Below are positions 13,676 through 27,939 of a DNA stretch of 64,000 nucleotides, in pieces (the first letter of the stretch is position 1; every line of letters begins with the position of its first letter). Location of the stretch: positions 67,063,785 to 67,127,784 of the forward strand of contig CM072885.1 of the NCBI GenBank assembly GCA_037013685.1, in the 5' to 3' direction. The stretch comes from Acridotheres tristis (Eukaryota; Chordata; Aves; Passeriformes; Sturnidae). A program made the translations under genes and the position numbers. The notes below the pieces were generated by a model. That model was not told where the DNA came from and searched no databases. It worked only from the letters and a program-made list of their open reading frames with translations.

Positions 13676-14671
13676 CATGTGCCACTGTTTGAAGTCAACC
13701 TCTTCACTGATTTTGTACTTGATGGCCTGGAATCAGGGCTCCAGAATGACCCAAGCCTCAGGCTTAAATTATCCTAATTGGCAAAATCAGAGCAGCATGA
13801 GTTGAGGCTTAAAGGTTGCCACAGAGGCCATGTGCAGGTTATGTGACTGTCCTACCGCCTCGTGGGACCTCAAGTGTCTAAGAGCTCTTGCTTCCTTTTG
13901 GAGTACAAGATTTGAGCCTTTTAAACAACCAGGACTATTTCATACTGTTTTTTGCCCTGATATAATATGAATAATAAAATTGCACGCTTGGACCCAAGTA
14001 ACAAGTGGTGTGGGTGTCATGTACAGTTTGAGCATCATGAGATCCTTCCACCTGGTTATGTTTTTTCTTGGATTTTGAATATTAGTAGTATATCTAGCTA
14101 TAATTTTTTTTTACTGTTTAAGTACACCTCTCTACCCCAGTACAGCTTATAGGTGTGATATTTGAGACATGCAGAAGCACTTAAAATTTTCATCAAATGG
14201 TGAAGAAATTGGGACAGTATTAGTTTCACAATCACAGTGCCTGAGCTCATGGGAACCTGGTCCAAGACTGATGTTCTTAGTCATTTCCACAGCACTGCCG
14301 GATTAGAAGAAATGTCACCAAGTCTGTAGGAAATCTAAACAGACAACCAAGGTATTTTCTTTCGCTTCCTTCTTTTCAAGACAACCTAAGTGTTCTTAAA
14401 TATCATGGTCTATATGTCAAGAGTACTTTATATTCTTCTTTAAAGTAAGTGATTGTCATGCAATTTCACAGTAAAATCTTTATTCCATAGTTGAAAAATC
14501 TATAGAGTAACAGATGAATACTGTTATTTTTTCATTTCTTTAGATAACTTGGTTATTTTCCTGTAGGAAGCATTTTTGCTGGAATGTGGGAGATAATACC
14601 TGGAAAATTCTATTTTCTGCCATTCTCTACAATTCTAGACCACTCTCATTTTGGAAAGATGTTTATTAAAG

Positions 14672-14820
14672 CTCTGGAACTGGAGGAGTTTGAAGACAGG
14701 TTGGATGTGGCTTTGAGCAACCTGATCCTAGTGAAAGGTGTCCCTTCCTGTGGCAAGGGGATTAGAATTGGGTGGTCTTTAGGGTCCTTTCCAGCCCAAC
14801 CTATTCTATGATTCTGTATA
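14672..14820 (+). mobile_element. CR1 LINE, 3' terminal fragment
   Basis: This carries the hallmark CR1 3' untranslated sequence: GAGCAACCTGATCCTAGTG, then AAAGGTGTCCC, GGTGGTCTTTAGGGTCC, TTCCAGCCCAACC and the terminal ATTCTATGATTCTGTA short repeat. Orientation is +, and it is 5'-truncated like most CR1 copies. The left edge is approximate, as similarity fades before about 14672. It has no coding capacity. Confidence 0.9.
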
Positions 14821-16067
14821 TTTTTTTTTTAGTCCATTATGGAGTGTCAACATAAAGTCTTTGGGTGTTCTCCTTGCACAGGCTTCTATTTTGTGTGGAT
14901 CAAGTCTCATTCCTGCATATCTGAGAGCTGTTCACTTACTGATGATCCAGGATTGGACTATTTTATTTGAACTGTGTCCCTGTACTGAGAATGGTTCTCT
15001 ATGTATCCTGTATCTGCTGTGGCTACATTCAGAAAAGCTGTTTAATCCTCAAAATGTAAAATCTACCACCTTTGCAAATGAGTTATATAAACATGTATAA
15101 CAATGGTGCCAATTCCAGAAATTGGGCTATTTAATCTTCTATTTGTCACATCTTTTAGAGCTCTGAGATGCAGGCTCCTCTTTGTTCTATGCCTGTTGCC
15201 CAGTTGTGTAGCTACAAGCATGAACTCTGCAGCCCCTTCTGTTAACCATCTAAACTTGGTGTTCTTTCCTCTAGGCATGGCCAGGCTGCTCAGTTGCCTA
15301 AGGAAGACATGTAAATGTCATCTTTAGCTGATTTCAGTCATGTCATACAACAGACTTGGGTGTTCAGTTTGGGGTATTGACTGTGCTGCCAGTGAGTCTG
15401 GCACTTGGGCACCCTTTACTGTATTTCTACTGCAGTATGAGATGGACATTTTGCTTCTCCTTCCTAAGTCTCCTTGTCCTGGGAGTGCTTCCTGAATCTC
15501 AGCCTAGTGCCTGCCACCTTAATCTCTTGTTCCTTTTAAGGCTGGCTGGAATTGGAGTTATTTTTGTTGAAACTGATTTGTGTCTACTGCTCACTGAGCT
15601 TGTGCCTGCAGTCTGTTTCTGGGGCTGCATTTACCTTGTACCCTGGTGGGTGGAATCTCTGGGCAAGATCAGCTTGCATCTATATCTCTTTACTAGGATT
15701 TTTGTCACAAATGCTCTAATTAATCCTGATATAGCAGAACCCTAGGAGATAAGAATATTAAGGTAATGACATATTTTCTTAAAGGGTTAAATGTTTTCCA
15801 ATGAATGTGTCTTCTGTCAGATTGACATGGTGTTTTCATCAGAGTGGCTGATGATCCAGTGGAAGCATGTTTAGAATAATCCTGAATCTTTTTAACCTTG
15901 TCTTGCACTCAATGAACTGAAGCCTCATGCTCTTTTGGGAGGAGAATAACACAAAAATTAATGCTAGTCAGCAACACTGTCTTTAATAAATAGTTTCAGA
16001 TGTTATAGGGAAATAGACTGTATAAGGTAGTTTTAGAGTAGTAACTAAAATTAAGTGAAGCACTCAT

Positions 16068-16115
16068 AGAATCATGGACTTTTTAATTTCTAAAGTCCAA
16101 CATTACAGTTCAAGA
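16068..16115 (-). mobile_element. Possible CR1 3' tail remnant, reverse orientation
   Basis: CTCATAGAATCATGGACT followed by TCTAAAGTCCAAC resembles the reverse complement of the CR1 3' end. The match is short and the rest of the element is not recognisable, so chance similarity remains possible. Confidence 0.3.
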
Positions 16116-19100
16116 CTCATCTTTATGTAGCATGCAAAATTAACTGTATGAGCAGGAGAGGTACTAAACAGGAGCAGAAAAGTCTTTCAGGGCATGGGTT
16201 CTGTTCACTGTAATTGTACAGCATTTATCCCATTGGGTGATATCAGAGGCTACTGAGACACAAGCCTTGATTAAAGTTCAGGCTAGGAGTGTAGAGTGAA
16301 AAAAGGTAAATCCTGAGCTGATAATGTCTGAATAAATCCCTGTTTCCATAGCCCCTTGTCTCTAAATCTGAATTTGAGCAGTGTGGTGGTCAAAGCCTGT
16401 TCTGCACCTTTCAAGTGGTGCTTGGAAGAGAGCTCTTCTTTGGTCCCATGTATGGTGATGGATCTCTTGGGATATGGTTGCCTCCTCCTCTGTCAGGATG
16501 AGGATCATAAAACAGGTTTTTGAGCTGTAAGGGGCTGAATGACACTTCAGGCTATAAACCCCCCATGGGATTCTGCTGGCTTTTCAGGCACAGGGATGGT
16601 GGGATGCATTGGGTGGCGACAGAGGTGTTGAGATGTGCAGTGCTCATCTTTCAGACAATGCTTATTGCTGCCATCCATGGAGCTCTACTATCTAATGCTG
16701 CTCAGTGCACTTTGAATTGTCTTTCCTTCTCTGCATCTTTCTTGACAGGCACCAGAAATATTTAGTCCAGCTTGTCCTGCCTTACATGGCAGCAAGTGAG
16801 AGATCTTCCTGCTGTGACCCTCTGATTGGATTTGACATTTCAGATGGGAAGGTACAAGAAGTGGTAGATGGCATTTCTTGAGAGACAAGAGGACGTTATA
16901 GGCAAGGGAACATCGTGTCACAATATCCTCCCAAAGCAAATTCCAATCTACCTGTCAGTTTGCACTGGCCCAGCAGCTGATGTGATGAGAAATTCTCATC
17001 CCACACCTTAATACTTTAATATACACCAGCTCTGGACCTAATCTAGGGTCACATGATTTTATAACAATCTAACTTTATTCGGCATGAAAAATACTAATAG
17101 ATGCTTTTAGACTTAGAGGTGTTTCCCTAGCTCTATTCTGTTGCCTTGTTAGATAAATAGCAGAAACCAGCCTGACTTGTTTCTGCATTAAAACACATTA
17201 TATGCACATCATAAGAGAAATATGATTAGTCTTAGCTAAAGTGCTTGGATACTAAATACCTTTGAGATTTGACTAGAATAACTTAATTCCTTGTTCAAGA
17301 TCATGCTGGCAACAGGTCATCTCACTGCTGACTTTGCCATAGCTATTGGCATACCCTGATCCTTGCAGATTTGTTCTGGGGATAAGCCAAGGGAAAGTTG
17401 GGGCTGGAGAGAAGTTGGTCCCTTCTCAGTTTCTGGTTCCCTCGATCCTCTTGCAAGGGTATTTATCCTTCAGTATTTTCATCTGCTGTGAAATGTGTTG
17501 TTGTTTGGTGCAGAGTGTCTGCAGCAATGTTGAGATTCTAGCCCAAAGTTGTTGACTGAAGTACATTTGAGTGCAGCAAGAACTTGATGCACCAGAAATG
17601 AATTATTGTAGCATTTGTGGAGAGGTGCTCAATGCCTAAGCCTTCTGTACACAAGGGCATATGATGGTATTGCAAAACTCATCACTGGATAAGTAAGGGC
17701 ACAGTCCAGTCAATTGGAAAAATACTTTTTGATCACATCCACCAACTTTTCCTGTTTGAAATAATTCTTCAAGAATAATTTCCTTCTGGTGGGAGAAACC
17801 ACTTATGATTTCAGACAGTGGCAGAGAGATTGACAGTATCTGTGGTTCATAGGCTTTAGAATGACTAAATTGTGCTTTTGCTCATCTTGGATTTCACAGT
17901 ACAGTTGTCTGATCTTCTTACCATCATCTTTATCTCCCTTTCCTTTTCCTTCTAGTTGTATTTCAGTTTGTTTGACTAATCAAGGGCACCTTTTTAAACA
18001 TCTACATAACATTCAATTTCTCAAGGCCTTTATTTGATTCAAGCCCTCATGTACAAGAGTGCAGCAAACAGCCTTGCAAGGGAAGGGCAGTGAGCTGTGC
18101 AGTCTTTTGTCCCTCTGAATGCATACCCCTTTACAAAGGAAGATGGAGTGTCTTTGCAGTTGAGTGGTGGTGGCTCACCAGTTAATCATTTGAACAAGGA
18201 CAATCCAGGGAAAGACCATGGTCAAACATGCAGCTGTTCCTCACTTCAGAGAGACATTATACTGCCTGTGTAATTTAATAGTCTCTACTCACCAGGAAAA
18301 AAGTCTTAGTGTTTATTTCAAGGTAGTTTTAGTATCTTTTGTCCATCAGACTATATGATCTAAGTAGTTATTCAGTTGGTAGAGTTTGAGGCAAGAGAAA
18401 TTATGAACTTGCAGGGAGAAGCTCTGCTCACTTAAGGAGGATCTCATCTATTAGCTTTACTCTGCACATACATTTAATAACTGCAGGGCATCTTTGTCTC
18501 AGAAATACTTTCTTATATGTGAAGGGATGTCTTGAAAATATCTTTATTCCAACCACAGTACCCTATTTTTTCCTTGAAATAACTAGGATAGGGACAGCAT
18601 AAGAAAGATTAATGAATATTAAAGAATCTAGATGTGTTTAAAAATGAAGTCTTTCTACCAAAGATGGAATATGTCCAAAGTCTTCTGTTTGCATAGTTCT
18701 AAAGACTCAGTAGAGTCCTTGATGGATGGAGATAGTCCGTCTCACCAGCACAGGATGTAGAGAGAATAGTTTATGGGAATAGCTGGGTATCTTCTTTCTG
18801 GTCTATCCATGCTGTAGTCTGCTCATGGGGGAGAAAAGCCCAGCCTAGCTGTAAAGCTGATGCTGGTTTTCTTCCTCACTTATTCTGGTAGGCTAGTTGC
18901 CTACTGGTATTTCTGCCTTTGGAACTGAGGTAATTTCAAATACTGTGGTTTCTCCCAGTTACCTTAAATTTTTTAAAGAGACTGCTGTAGTGATGAATGT
19001 AAGTGTAAAATCCCCTGTAAGTGGCATCTTCTGGGACATTTGTTAGGTCTCAGGCTTATTTCCTCAATGTTGCATGCAAGCATCTGAATGATTCTGCTGT

Positions 19101-22100
19101 TTAAACATGAGATTGAAGTGCTACAAAAAAGCTAAATGCTTTCTCCAGCTCAGCTATTTGTGATGCTTGCTGTAAACTAACAGGGGATGCAGAGAAGTGC
19201 TCATGTTCCTCTCTCTTTAAGAAGAGGACTAAATGTGTCTAGAAAGCCACATTTACATTGCAAAGCAGCATGTAAAAAAAGCTTTCCAAGGCAGAGAGAG
19301 AGGCACACTTAGGCTTCACTGCATGTCATCATAGATACTCAGCAGAATGAGTGATATCACTGGATCCACCCTTATTTTCTTCTTGACAATCTGGGACCCT
19401 GCTTCTTAGACATAGCTTTGAAATAGGTTTTAAAGCTGGTTCATTAAACACCAAGCTTCATGGGAGCATCTTCCTATGAGAATTGTAGGGTGTATGTTGA
19501 TGTACAAGAAATGTCCATGGAATTCCTGTGCATGGAACAGCCTTTGCTGGGCTTTTTCTTTGGCTTGACAGCAGTGCTGAGATATTGCTTTGTTCCATGA
19601 GCTATTGGGTCATCAGTGAGTTTTTACTGGTAATTGCTGTCTCACTGAGTTTTTATTGATCATTTAATTTCTGCCTCCAAACATGTGGGAGCAAATATTT
19701 TTCAGCCCTTTTAACCTCCTTAACTTTTCATTTGTGCTCCACTTCCCTCTCCCCTGTGGCCAGCCCAAAGCAAATAGGTGGACAAAAAGATTAATAGAAG
19801 CAAGGAGATGCTTTCCTCCTCTCAAGTGCCCTGTGGCTTGGAGACTGTTATTAATAGCTGAAGTAAAAAAGTATTTCATAACCCTCTTCTTGCTCCTGCT
19901 TCCTTGCCAGCCCCCTTTCCTTGGTCCCTGGAGAGAAAGTGTGAGCTCATCACTTTCCAATGCAAATTCAGCTTTTGGTCTCATACTTGGATTCTTTTCT
20001 TATCATGGGTGGAATATTTATCTTCTGCCAGCTGGTGGCTTTAAGCAAGCTGCTATTGCTGGGCTATCCAGAGAGCATGTGAGGAACAGGCCTGGCAAAA
20101 GCTGCTTGAGCACTTTATTTTTTCTCTACTCTGAAAATGTTACTGTCTGCTCAGTACATGTGCACATGTCTTCTGCACCTCTGTCTTTGCTCACACAGTG
20201 GTTGAAAAGAAAATGTAGACATTTTGGTGTGGAAACAAACTGAAATGTAGGTGTAACCGTCTGAGATCTGTGGAATCTGGTCACAGCCCACGCACAACAA
20301 AGCTGTTGTGTGTCTGGAGACTCATTATTTTCAGGGATGGCTTCCTTTCCATGTATGCACTGCATCTGATTTTTTTTCTATATCTGTAGAGATCTGGTGG
20401 GTCAGTACTGAAGGAGAGCTGGCAGATATTCATCCCAGATGACCTGGGAAGAATGGGAATGGCACACTGCTGTCTATTACCCCACTTCTGTATGGATAGC
20501 ACAGTATGTTGGCTCCTTTCAACCATCTCCCCTGCTAAGTTTTTACAAGACTGCTTTACCAGCTGAGCATTGCCTCACAAGTTTCACTAAGCTAGAGGCT
20601 CTGAGACAACTTCCAAATAAAGACCAAGTGAGATGAGCGGTAGAAGAAAAATGGAAGGAAAAAAGAGCATCAGGGTTCTGCTTCTCACTCTGAAAAAAAA
20701 TATTTGCTCACTTTCCTAATGAAAATCTTTAAGCTGTGCATTCTGTTCATGTATTTTCTGGGTATGTGCCATTTTGTGGACAAAATATTTTTTTCTCATC
20801 CTTTCAGTAGCTCTTAATTCAGTAGATACAGGCAAGCTTTTTCTTCAGGTAAAACAGAGGATGCTGCTATCTTCTGGGTATATTTTCCTAAAGTTCTGTG
20901 ATCACTGCATTTTTTTGGTGGTCAGTAAAGGCATCTACATGTAAAAGGCATGTTTGAGTAATATTGTATACTGAAATATCCATTTGCTAGTGGCAGCATA
21001 ACAGGCTGCACTGCAGACTTTGTGCACTTTACCCCACAGGGAGTCTATAGGTGCTTAATGTGCTTGTAAGTACATTTATAGTCACACTTAGGTGCAGTTA
21101 AGAAATTGTTGTTTATTTTCATGTAGAAAATTGTTTCTGAAGCAAAAAGCATGCAAGGGAATAGAACTGCTTGTGAAACTTAATCTAATGCTGCTGGTGG
21201 TTTCAGCTGAAAAAAACCTATGAAGTTTAGAAAAATGCTGTAGAATTTTCAAAATAAGTTTTTCTGACTTTGAATTGAAATACAGTTTGGAAATTTTTCT
21301 TTAAAGGCATCCAAATAAGTTACAGATTAATACAATTTTGCGTCCATACAAAACTTTTCTGGTGACCTGAAATTTTGGTTGTTTTTTTTTTCCTGGTGTG
21401 GTATGGTCGAACTTAAAAGAAATTTGTGCTTAGGACTAATGTTGACTTTGTTTTCAAGGAGGGGATGTTAATTCAGACTGGCTCTGCTCTTGTACCATTA
21501 GTTAAATCTTCCATTAACACATCTGATTTAAATTTATTTATGAAGAATCTAATGGCCATCATCTGGCAGCATGTTGTGTTCTGACCCAAAGCATGGTAAC
21601 TAGACATGATCAGGTGGTCATTTTCAGAAGTGCACTCCTGATCCATGCCATGTGTTCCATAGACATGTTCATGGTCTCTCCCAGTCTGTGAATGGGAAGG
21701 GCACTGGATCAGATCCCTCTGATTTTACTTTTACACAAGGTGAGTAGAATCTGGCAGTGCACCTGTACCCACTTGCAAGGGAGGCAGCTTAGGGCTAACA
21801 ACTGAGTCTTAAACCAACAGACAAACTCCAGCTCAACTGAAGAGGGGCATTAGCCCAATTTCCTGGCAGCTCCCAGCAAGCAGCAATGAGCACCAGGAAT
21901 TGTTTGATTTTTATCTAGGGCAAGTAGCAACAAGCCCTACTGGCAGATGAAGCTGAACTCAGACTTTCAGTTACAGCATGGGCCAAACTATTAGAAGAAG
22001 AGGTGATGTTCCTTCCTAACTGGCTCTGGCATCATCCTGCACTATGTTGAAGTTCATTAATTAGAACATGGGCTTCTATTTATTCCTATAAGTTAATGAA

Positions 22101-22220
22101 TATTCATCAAACATGTTGATTAAGGTGTATCTTCTTCCTAGGTCTTTATATATATACTCTGAGGTATTCTATTATTCAAAATATTCGTGTGGCACACAAG
22201 GGAATTTCTGATTAGGTATT

Positions 22221-22420
22221 GGGAGTGGTCAGATGTTGGAATAGGTGCTGAAGGATGTGCACCTCCATTCTTGGAGGTATTTAAAACTTGACTGGACAAG
22301 GCCCTGAGCAACATCAACTGTCTGGATCTGATTTTAGCTTTGAAGTTGTGCCTCTTCTGAGCAGGGCATTGGGCTGGTTGACATCTGGAGAACCCTTTTA
22401 ACATAAATAATTCTACAGTT
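22221..22420 (+). mobile_element. CR1 LINE, old 3' fragment
   Basis: Diverged CR1 3' sequence in + orientation. GAGTGGTCAGATGTTGGAA is followed by TTCTTGGAGGTATTTAAAA, CCCTGAGCAAC, a region around TTTAGCTTTGAAGTTG, TCTGAGCAGGGCATTGG and TGACATCTGGAGA. It corresponds in order to the CR1 3' end. The terminal short repeat is nearly lost, leaving AATAATTCTACAG near 22405. It appears older than the copy at 14672. Confidence 0.75.
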
Positions 22421-22617
22421 AATGCAGAAGAATAATGTTCTTACATTTTTGGTATTAATCTATTTATAGGTCTGGACAATATATGTAACCAGTACTTTCA
22501 TGGTGAGCATTACTCCAGAAGTAACAAAATAATCCTGTTCAAGGTGTTGCAGTATTTTCTAAGGAGTATCTGATTTAATTTTAAAAAGTCATCCTGAGTT
22601 CATAAACTAGTCAGAAT

Positions 22618-22663
22618 ATCTGATTGCATGATTGCAATCTGATTGCAGTCTGATTGCAGTCAT
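22618..22663. repeat. Short tandem repeat, unit about TCTGATTGCAG
   Basis: Four imperfect copies of (TC)TGATTGCA(A/G) in a row, with periods of 9 to 11 bases. It lies about 200 bases right of the CR1 fragment, and no function is implied. Confidence 0.75.
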
Positions 22664-25600
22664 GACATAGCATCTGGTCAAAGTAGAACTTAATTTCTGT
22701 TTCTATCCTCCTCCAAGGTTTAATTTGATCAGTTAATTCATGCTGAAACTGCAAGAGTCTTGCCTATATTAAGGTACCTCCAGATGAGTTTTGATGACTC
22801 ATAAGAAATGTTTGAAGTAACTGAGGGTAGCATGTACATCCGAGGATGATAATTCTGAAATTGTACCAGCCTGAATTGCCAGGGCTAGTTTGAAGGATAC
22901 AAAAATGCTAACATAGATAAACAATTACCTGTTCCAGGTGAGAAAAGACTTAAGACAATAATAGATACATATGCCACATGGAATTGCTTTTTGTAGCCAA
23001 GTTTTGGTCCTAGCTATTACGATAGCCTCTGGAAACCTTACTGAAAAGTTACACTAAGAAAAACAACCCTCTATGAACTTCCTTTGCTCTACGAATTTTC
23101 TGAAGATAATGTGAAACAATTAGAGGCTAAATGACCAATCTGCATCTCTGTTTGGTATGGAGATAGTCAACCAATGAGGGAACAGTAACCAAACTGTGGG
23201 ATTAAGGCAATCTCTCATACTGTAGGCAGTTTCTTATAATGAAGAGCAAATATATGTAGTGAGTGCAGTTTTTGAGCCAGAGGCTAAGATTGCTTTTACT
23301 AGGAAATGTTTGTGTAATAATTCTCAAACAGATTTGTGAAAATTAAAACTAGCACAAAGGGTGATTTTTGTGGAATTGCTTGCGAAAAAAACCAGTTCAT
23401 CCAGGGGTATCTGCAACACAGAAGGAGGAAATGCTGCCTGGAGGTAATGAAGGCTCAGAATATCCACACCAGTCTTTTCAGGGAAGCTCATAATATCAAA
23501 AGCTTTGACAGGAAATGTACTAAAACAAATACTAGTTTTACAGCTGGATCCTTCTTAGAAACCAATATGCATACTAAAAGAGAAGAATGGGTGCCCCCTG
23601 GTTCAGATCTCTGCGTGCTGCTGGATGCCAGCTGACTCTCAGTCCTAGCTTGTGCAGTCTGGAATGGCTACAGCATAGTTCATCCAGAGTGGGTGAGTCC
23701 TCTAGCTACCAAGGGTAATTTATTCACAGGCTTTGGGTTAATCTGTAGTTGAACCTTTAAGGATGATTCTATGATCTGCAGCCCTGAAAGCTGAGGCAGG
23801 GGGGAAGTGTTAAATAGTCTATCCTCAAGACAGGAGGGGAGTACTCAGATAACCCATGCAAGTAACTCTGTGCCATCTTGGGCTGGATCTGAAGTGATTA
23901 TTATTGTCACCTCACTGCTCTCACGGGTTACGAGTTTGATGAAAGACCATGCCAAGGACTAGTTTCTGTTGCCAGCTCTCAGGTGGGTTGGTCTGTATTA
24001 TGCAGAATACCAAACTCTGCAATCACACTGACACTGTAAATTCATGAAACTTGGCAACCACCTTTGCAGGAGTCAAACTGACCAGGGCAAATGCCTCTGG
24101 GTGCTTCTGAGATCCAAAATTTAGAAGAGAAGTGACCAATACCTTGGTGGCATTTTGAATTTACCATTATATTTTTTAAATTAACTGTGGTAGAAACTGT
24201 TGCTTGGAGTAGTTTGAAAGAGTTGAAATATATTTAAGGGAGTGGTGGGGGCACAATGGTGATGAAGAAATACTGGTCCAAAAGTTCAGAACAAGCTGTG
24301 TGTTTACCTACCAGACAAATAAGTTGGGATACCAGCACTGTGACCTTAATTGATCCCAGCCCTCTTCTGTTTCGAGTGGGATGATGGTTCAGTTACTCCC
24401 TGCATTACCAAAGTTTGAGGCCTCTACTGGGATGCTGTTTACAGCTCCAGTAATGCAGTGGTAGATGACTTCCTCTAGCAGCTGAACTAACATCAGGATG
24501 TTAAGGGTAAAGTTCTGAAAATGGAATAGGAAAAAAAGTGTTTTCAATTATATTTATGCTGTGGCCTATGTTAAAAGTTTTTTCTTGTCATGGAAAGAAG
24601 AGGAAATGTTACAGAATGATAAGGTGATGGCATGGAGCAATGATCAGCAGATATGGGAAGGAAACTGAGCAGCTGAGTGAGTCAGTAAGAGGAGGTGCAT
24701 GTTTAATGCTGTGAGTACTTAGCTGCTCAGGATGAAGCTGTCTCTAGTTTCCTTATCTCTAATTTGTTTGCCATCTAACCTTTGCAGGAACAGGGGGTTG
24801 CCAGCCACAATTAACAGCTGCTGAATCCCCTGAGTATCTGTGCTTGTGATGATGGTATGGCAGAGGTTTCCTAGTCACATCCTTCTGCTAATCCTTTTTT
24901 TAACACTCTATTGGAAGATGTCAGCTACTTTGCTTCAGAATTTTCAGCAAGCATTTCCCTTTGGTCAGGGAAATATAGGATATACTGATCTGTCCCTGGA
25001 ACAGCTTTGTGGTGGTTTTTGTGTTTCTTGTGGCCAGCTATAACTTTTGCTATGGCAGCTCATAGCTAAAAAAACCCCTACTTGCTGCTTTGCTCTATAA
25101 ATACTGTTCCCAGTTATTGGGGCCAAGTGCAAAGCAAAGCTGCAGTTGCATTTGGTCTAAGTTTGTGCTGAAGGCTGGAGATGCTCCATAAATTGCAGTA
25201 ACCCTATTGAGGGGATGAAAGGAAAAGCTTCTTTTGCTTCCTACCCCAAAGACTGGAGTGAGCATAGTGAGTAATTCTTCTGAAAGTAAGGGTTTGGTAG
25301 AAGTTTTCTGAGAAGGCCTTCCAGCAGAGCAGCAGTTCTGATCCTTGCTGCTCTTGCTCTCACAGGGACCTCCACGACTTGGATCTTTGGGCATCTTGAA
25401 CATTGTTCTCTTCTAGTGGAACAAGTAGGGAAACATCAGAACTATGAAGTCATCACTGCCTATGAACTCACCCTTCTCCTAATTGTTATTGCCAGGTCCA
25501 GGCAGTTGAAAGCCTTTTTCTTAAGTTCAAAAAATGATGCTCACCTCTAGTTGGATATATGCTGATACAGTTGCATTGACTCAGCATAGTCACCCTCCTG

Positions 25601-27020
25601 CACTTGTGAGAGTGGGTTTAATTAAGTGGTTCATGCTTAAATGCCAAGAAATCACAAACAAGGTCATTTTGGGCCATGACAATCTCGAGTTTCTCAGTGA
25701 GATACTACCTGCTTCTGCTGAGTGGATGTCATTGCTCCCTGGTGGAGCTGGCAGGGCTTCAGTGCCCTCTGTGAACTGCCATGCCAAGTGCTGTACCATG
25801 CCCTATTTGCCCACCCCAGCTGACAGTGCTCCCAAAGCTATTTTTGTGTGCTTAGGTCTTATTAGAGCCATGGGGAAGTAAGCATAAGCCCAAAATTATG
25901 GATATGGTCAAGTGATGACCTGAGTTCAGCTGATCATCTTTCTGCTTTAGGCTTTGGTGATGAAAGTAATATTGAACAGCTTGCTGCATTACCACTGTTC
26001 TTTGCAGAAGGAGAAATCTCATGGACCTTACTAATAATTAGCCATTTTGGTTCTGGAAAAGCTGCAAATAGAACAGGATTTTTTTTCTCCCTTCCTTTCT
26101 GTAAGCTTTTATTTTGCATCTTGGCTCTGTGCTCCTTTCTACTCTTCTATATAAATCTCTTGTTTAGGCAGGTATCTGATAACTTAAAGATTAATTTCTG
26201 ACAAATAAGCATTTGTTGTTTTCTTGCTGATGCTTCTAATCTATGAAAGCAACTGAGCAAAAGGGGATAGGAAAACCTATAAGAAGACAAGATTGTGATT
26301 TGGGGATTTTTTTTTAAAGCTCTTTGCACACTAGCTGTCTTTTTATTTAAATACTATTCTTAGTTTGAAACTTTAATTCTGGGCGTACATTTGGTGCCCA
26401 GATGGTGCAGACTCACACAGAAGCCCATCACGCTGTCAGGGCAGGCGGATACATATGTAAATATTTTGCCTTTTCCCCCTATAATATTTGGCTTTGTCTA
26501 ATCTAATTGCTGTCAAAGGCAGAATGTGAAGAATACTTAAAAGAAGCAAACAATGAGGACCTTAAATGTTTATACTACACTGACTCTGGAAGATGCTGGT
26601 AGGCCGATGTCATTAATAACTTGGTTCATGAGTTTTCTTCTTCATGCTGTGAATTCATGGTTTATGATCTAACTTCATGCCAAGTAGTATCTTACAACCC
26701 TTAGTAGAAACCTGTATTTGTAGTGGTTTAAAACCATATTTTACCCTGTGGAGCTGTCAATATAAGGCTAATGGATCTGCCTCTTCAGTTCAGGCTGGCA
26801 GTAAGTGTCCTCTACCTGCCTCCTTGTGTATAGTGCTCTGTATTATTTATATAATTCATTGCTTCATTTAATTTATTCTATTGAGTGCTTGTCTTGATGT
26901 ATTTTTAATACATAAAAGCATTTCCAGCATAGCTGCTCCTCTGACTAGTGGTAGCTAGTAACAAACAGCATGGCCAACCACATTAAGGATACCTATTTAG
27001 TTATCAAAGGCCTGAGCCAA

Positions 27021-27043
27021 AATAACATAAAATAACATAATAT
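27021..27043. repeat. Two-copy tandem repeat AAAATAACAT
   Basis: Two perfect 10-base copies in an AT-rich stretch, a probable slippage product. Confidence 0.6.
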
Positions 27044-27939
27044 TAGTGGGAAAATGACTTCCATGAGCTTAGTGAGAAAGTCTAATAAAGCCAGTGTTAG
27101 CTGAGAATGCTGGCAAAAGGAACGTAGGAAACCTGTCTGGCTTTCATCAATACAAGAACAGTTACACTGTTACAGGTGTCTGATCAGATGTGAAGTTTGG
27201 CTAGGCTATAATTCATGGGAAGCATCAGACTACACCAGACCCTTTCTTCTAAGGACACTAACTATGTAGAGAAATTCCAGGAGATCAGATCCTGGAGGGG
27301 CAATTATTGTACAGGAAGGAAAGTATTTATAAGAGGAGGTGTAATGATGTGACCGGAAGACATCAGAAGCAGCACATGGTGCTTTTTTTCCACAGAACAT
27401 AGGTGAAATCCTGAGGAAAAAATTGCCCATTTCAACTATTTATGTTGCCATCTGAGCCCCATTGTTCAGGGAAGCCAATGAATTGTCTCTGAACCTGCTG
27501 TAAAAGCGTCTGGGTGCCTTCAGGAGACAGTGTAGCCTGTCATGTGTCTTTCTGCTGTGGGGTGGAAAGGGTCAGGAAATTGTTCACTATCTATATGTAT
27601 AATTTTTGTCGTTTATTATTTAAGGGAAAATCAAAGCTGTTTGCTCTGTTATCTCCTGAAGTATGGACACTGAATCATGACCATGACTGCACAGAAAGCT
27701 AAGACATGAATTTATAGTTTCTATACAGTAACTGCATGGCAGTTGCTAGCTCGTAGGTCAGAGAAGACATGAGAAAAGGGGTCATTTACCACACAGATAT
27801 CTCATGGTGAAAGCAGGCACTGGCAGCTACTCTAGGGCCAGTCTAGAGGGTCCCTGGAATGTGTTCTGTATCACAAGTTTGCCTCTGAGCTTAGTGTCAC
27901 AAGCCAGAGAGAGTGCTGGTTGTCACAGCAGATAGCAGG

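Noticed and set aside
15356..15745. Hydrophobic 129-codon open frame that could look like a membrane protein
   Set aside because: Hydrophobicity follows from T-rich DNA, there is no family resemblance, and no promoter or splice context supports it.
19960..19967. Octamer ATGCAAAT (also at 815-822 and 53239-53246)
   Set aside because: About two occurrences are expected by chance in 64 kb on both strands.
23591..23604. Reverse CTCF-like GTGCCCCCTGGTTC
   Set aside because: It lacks the conserved GG at the end; weaker matches at 59030 and 62591 were also set aside.
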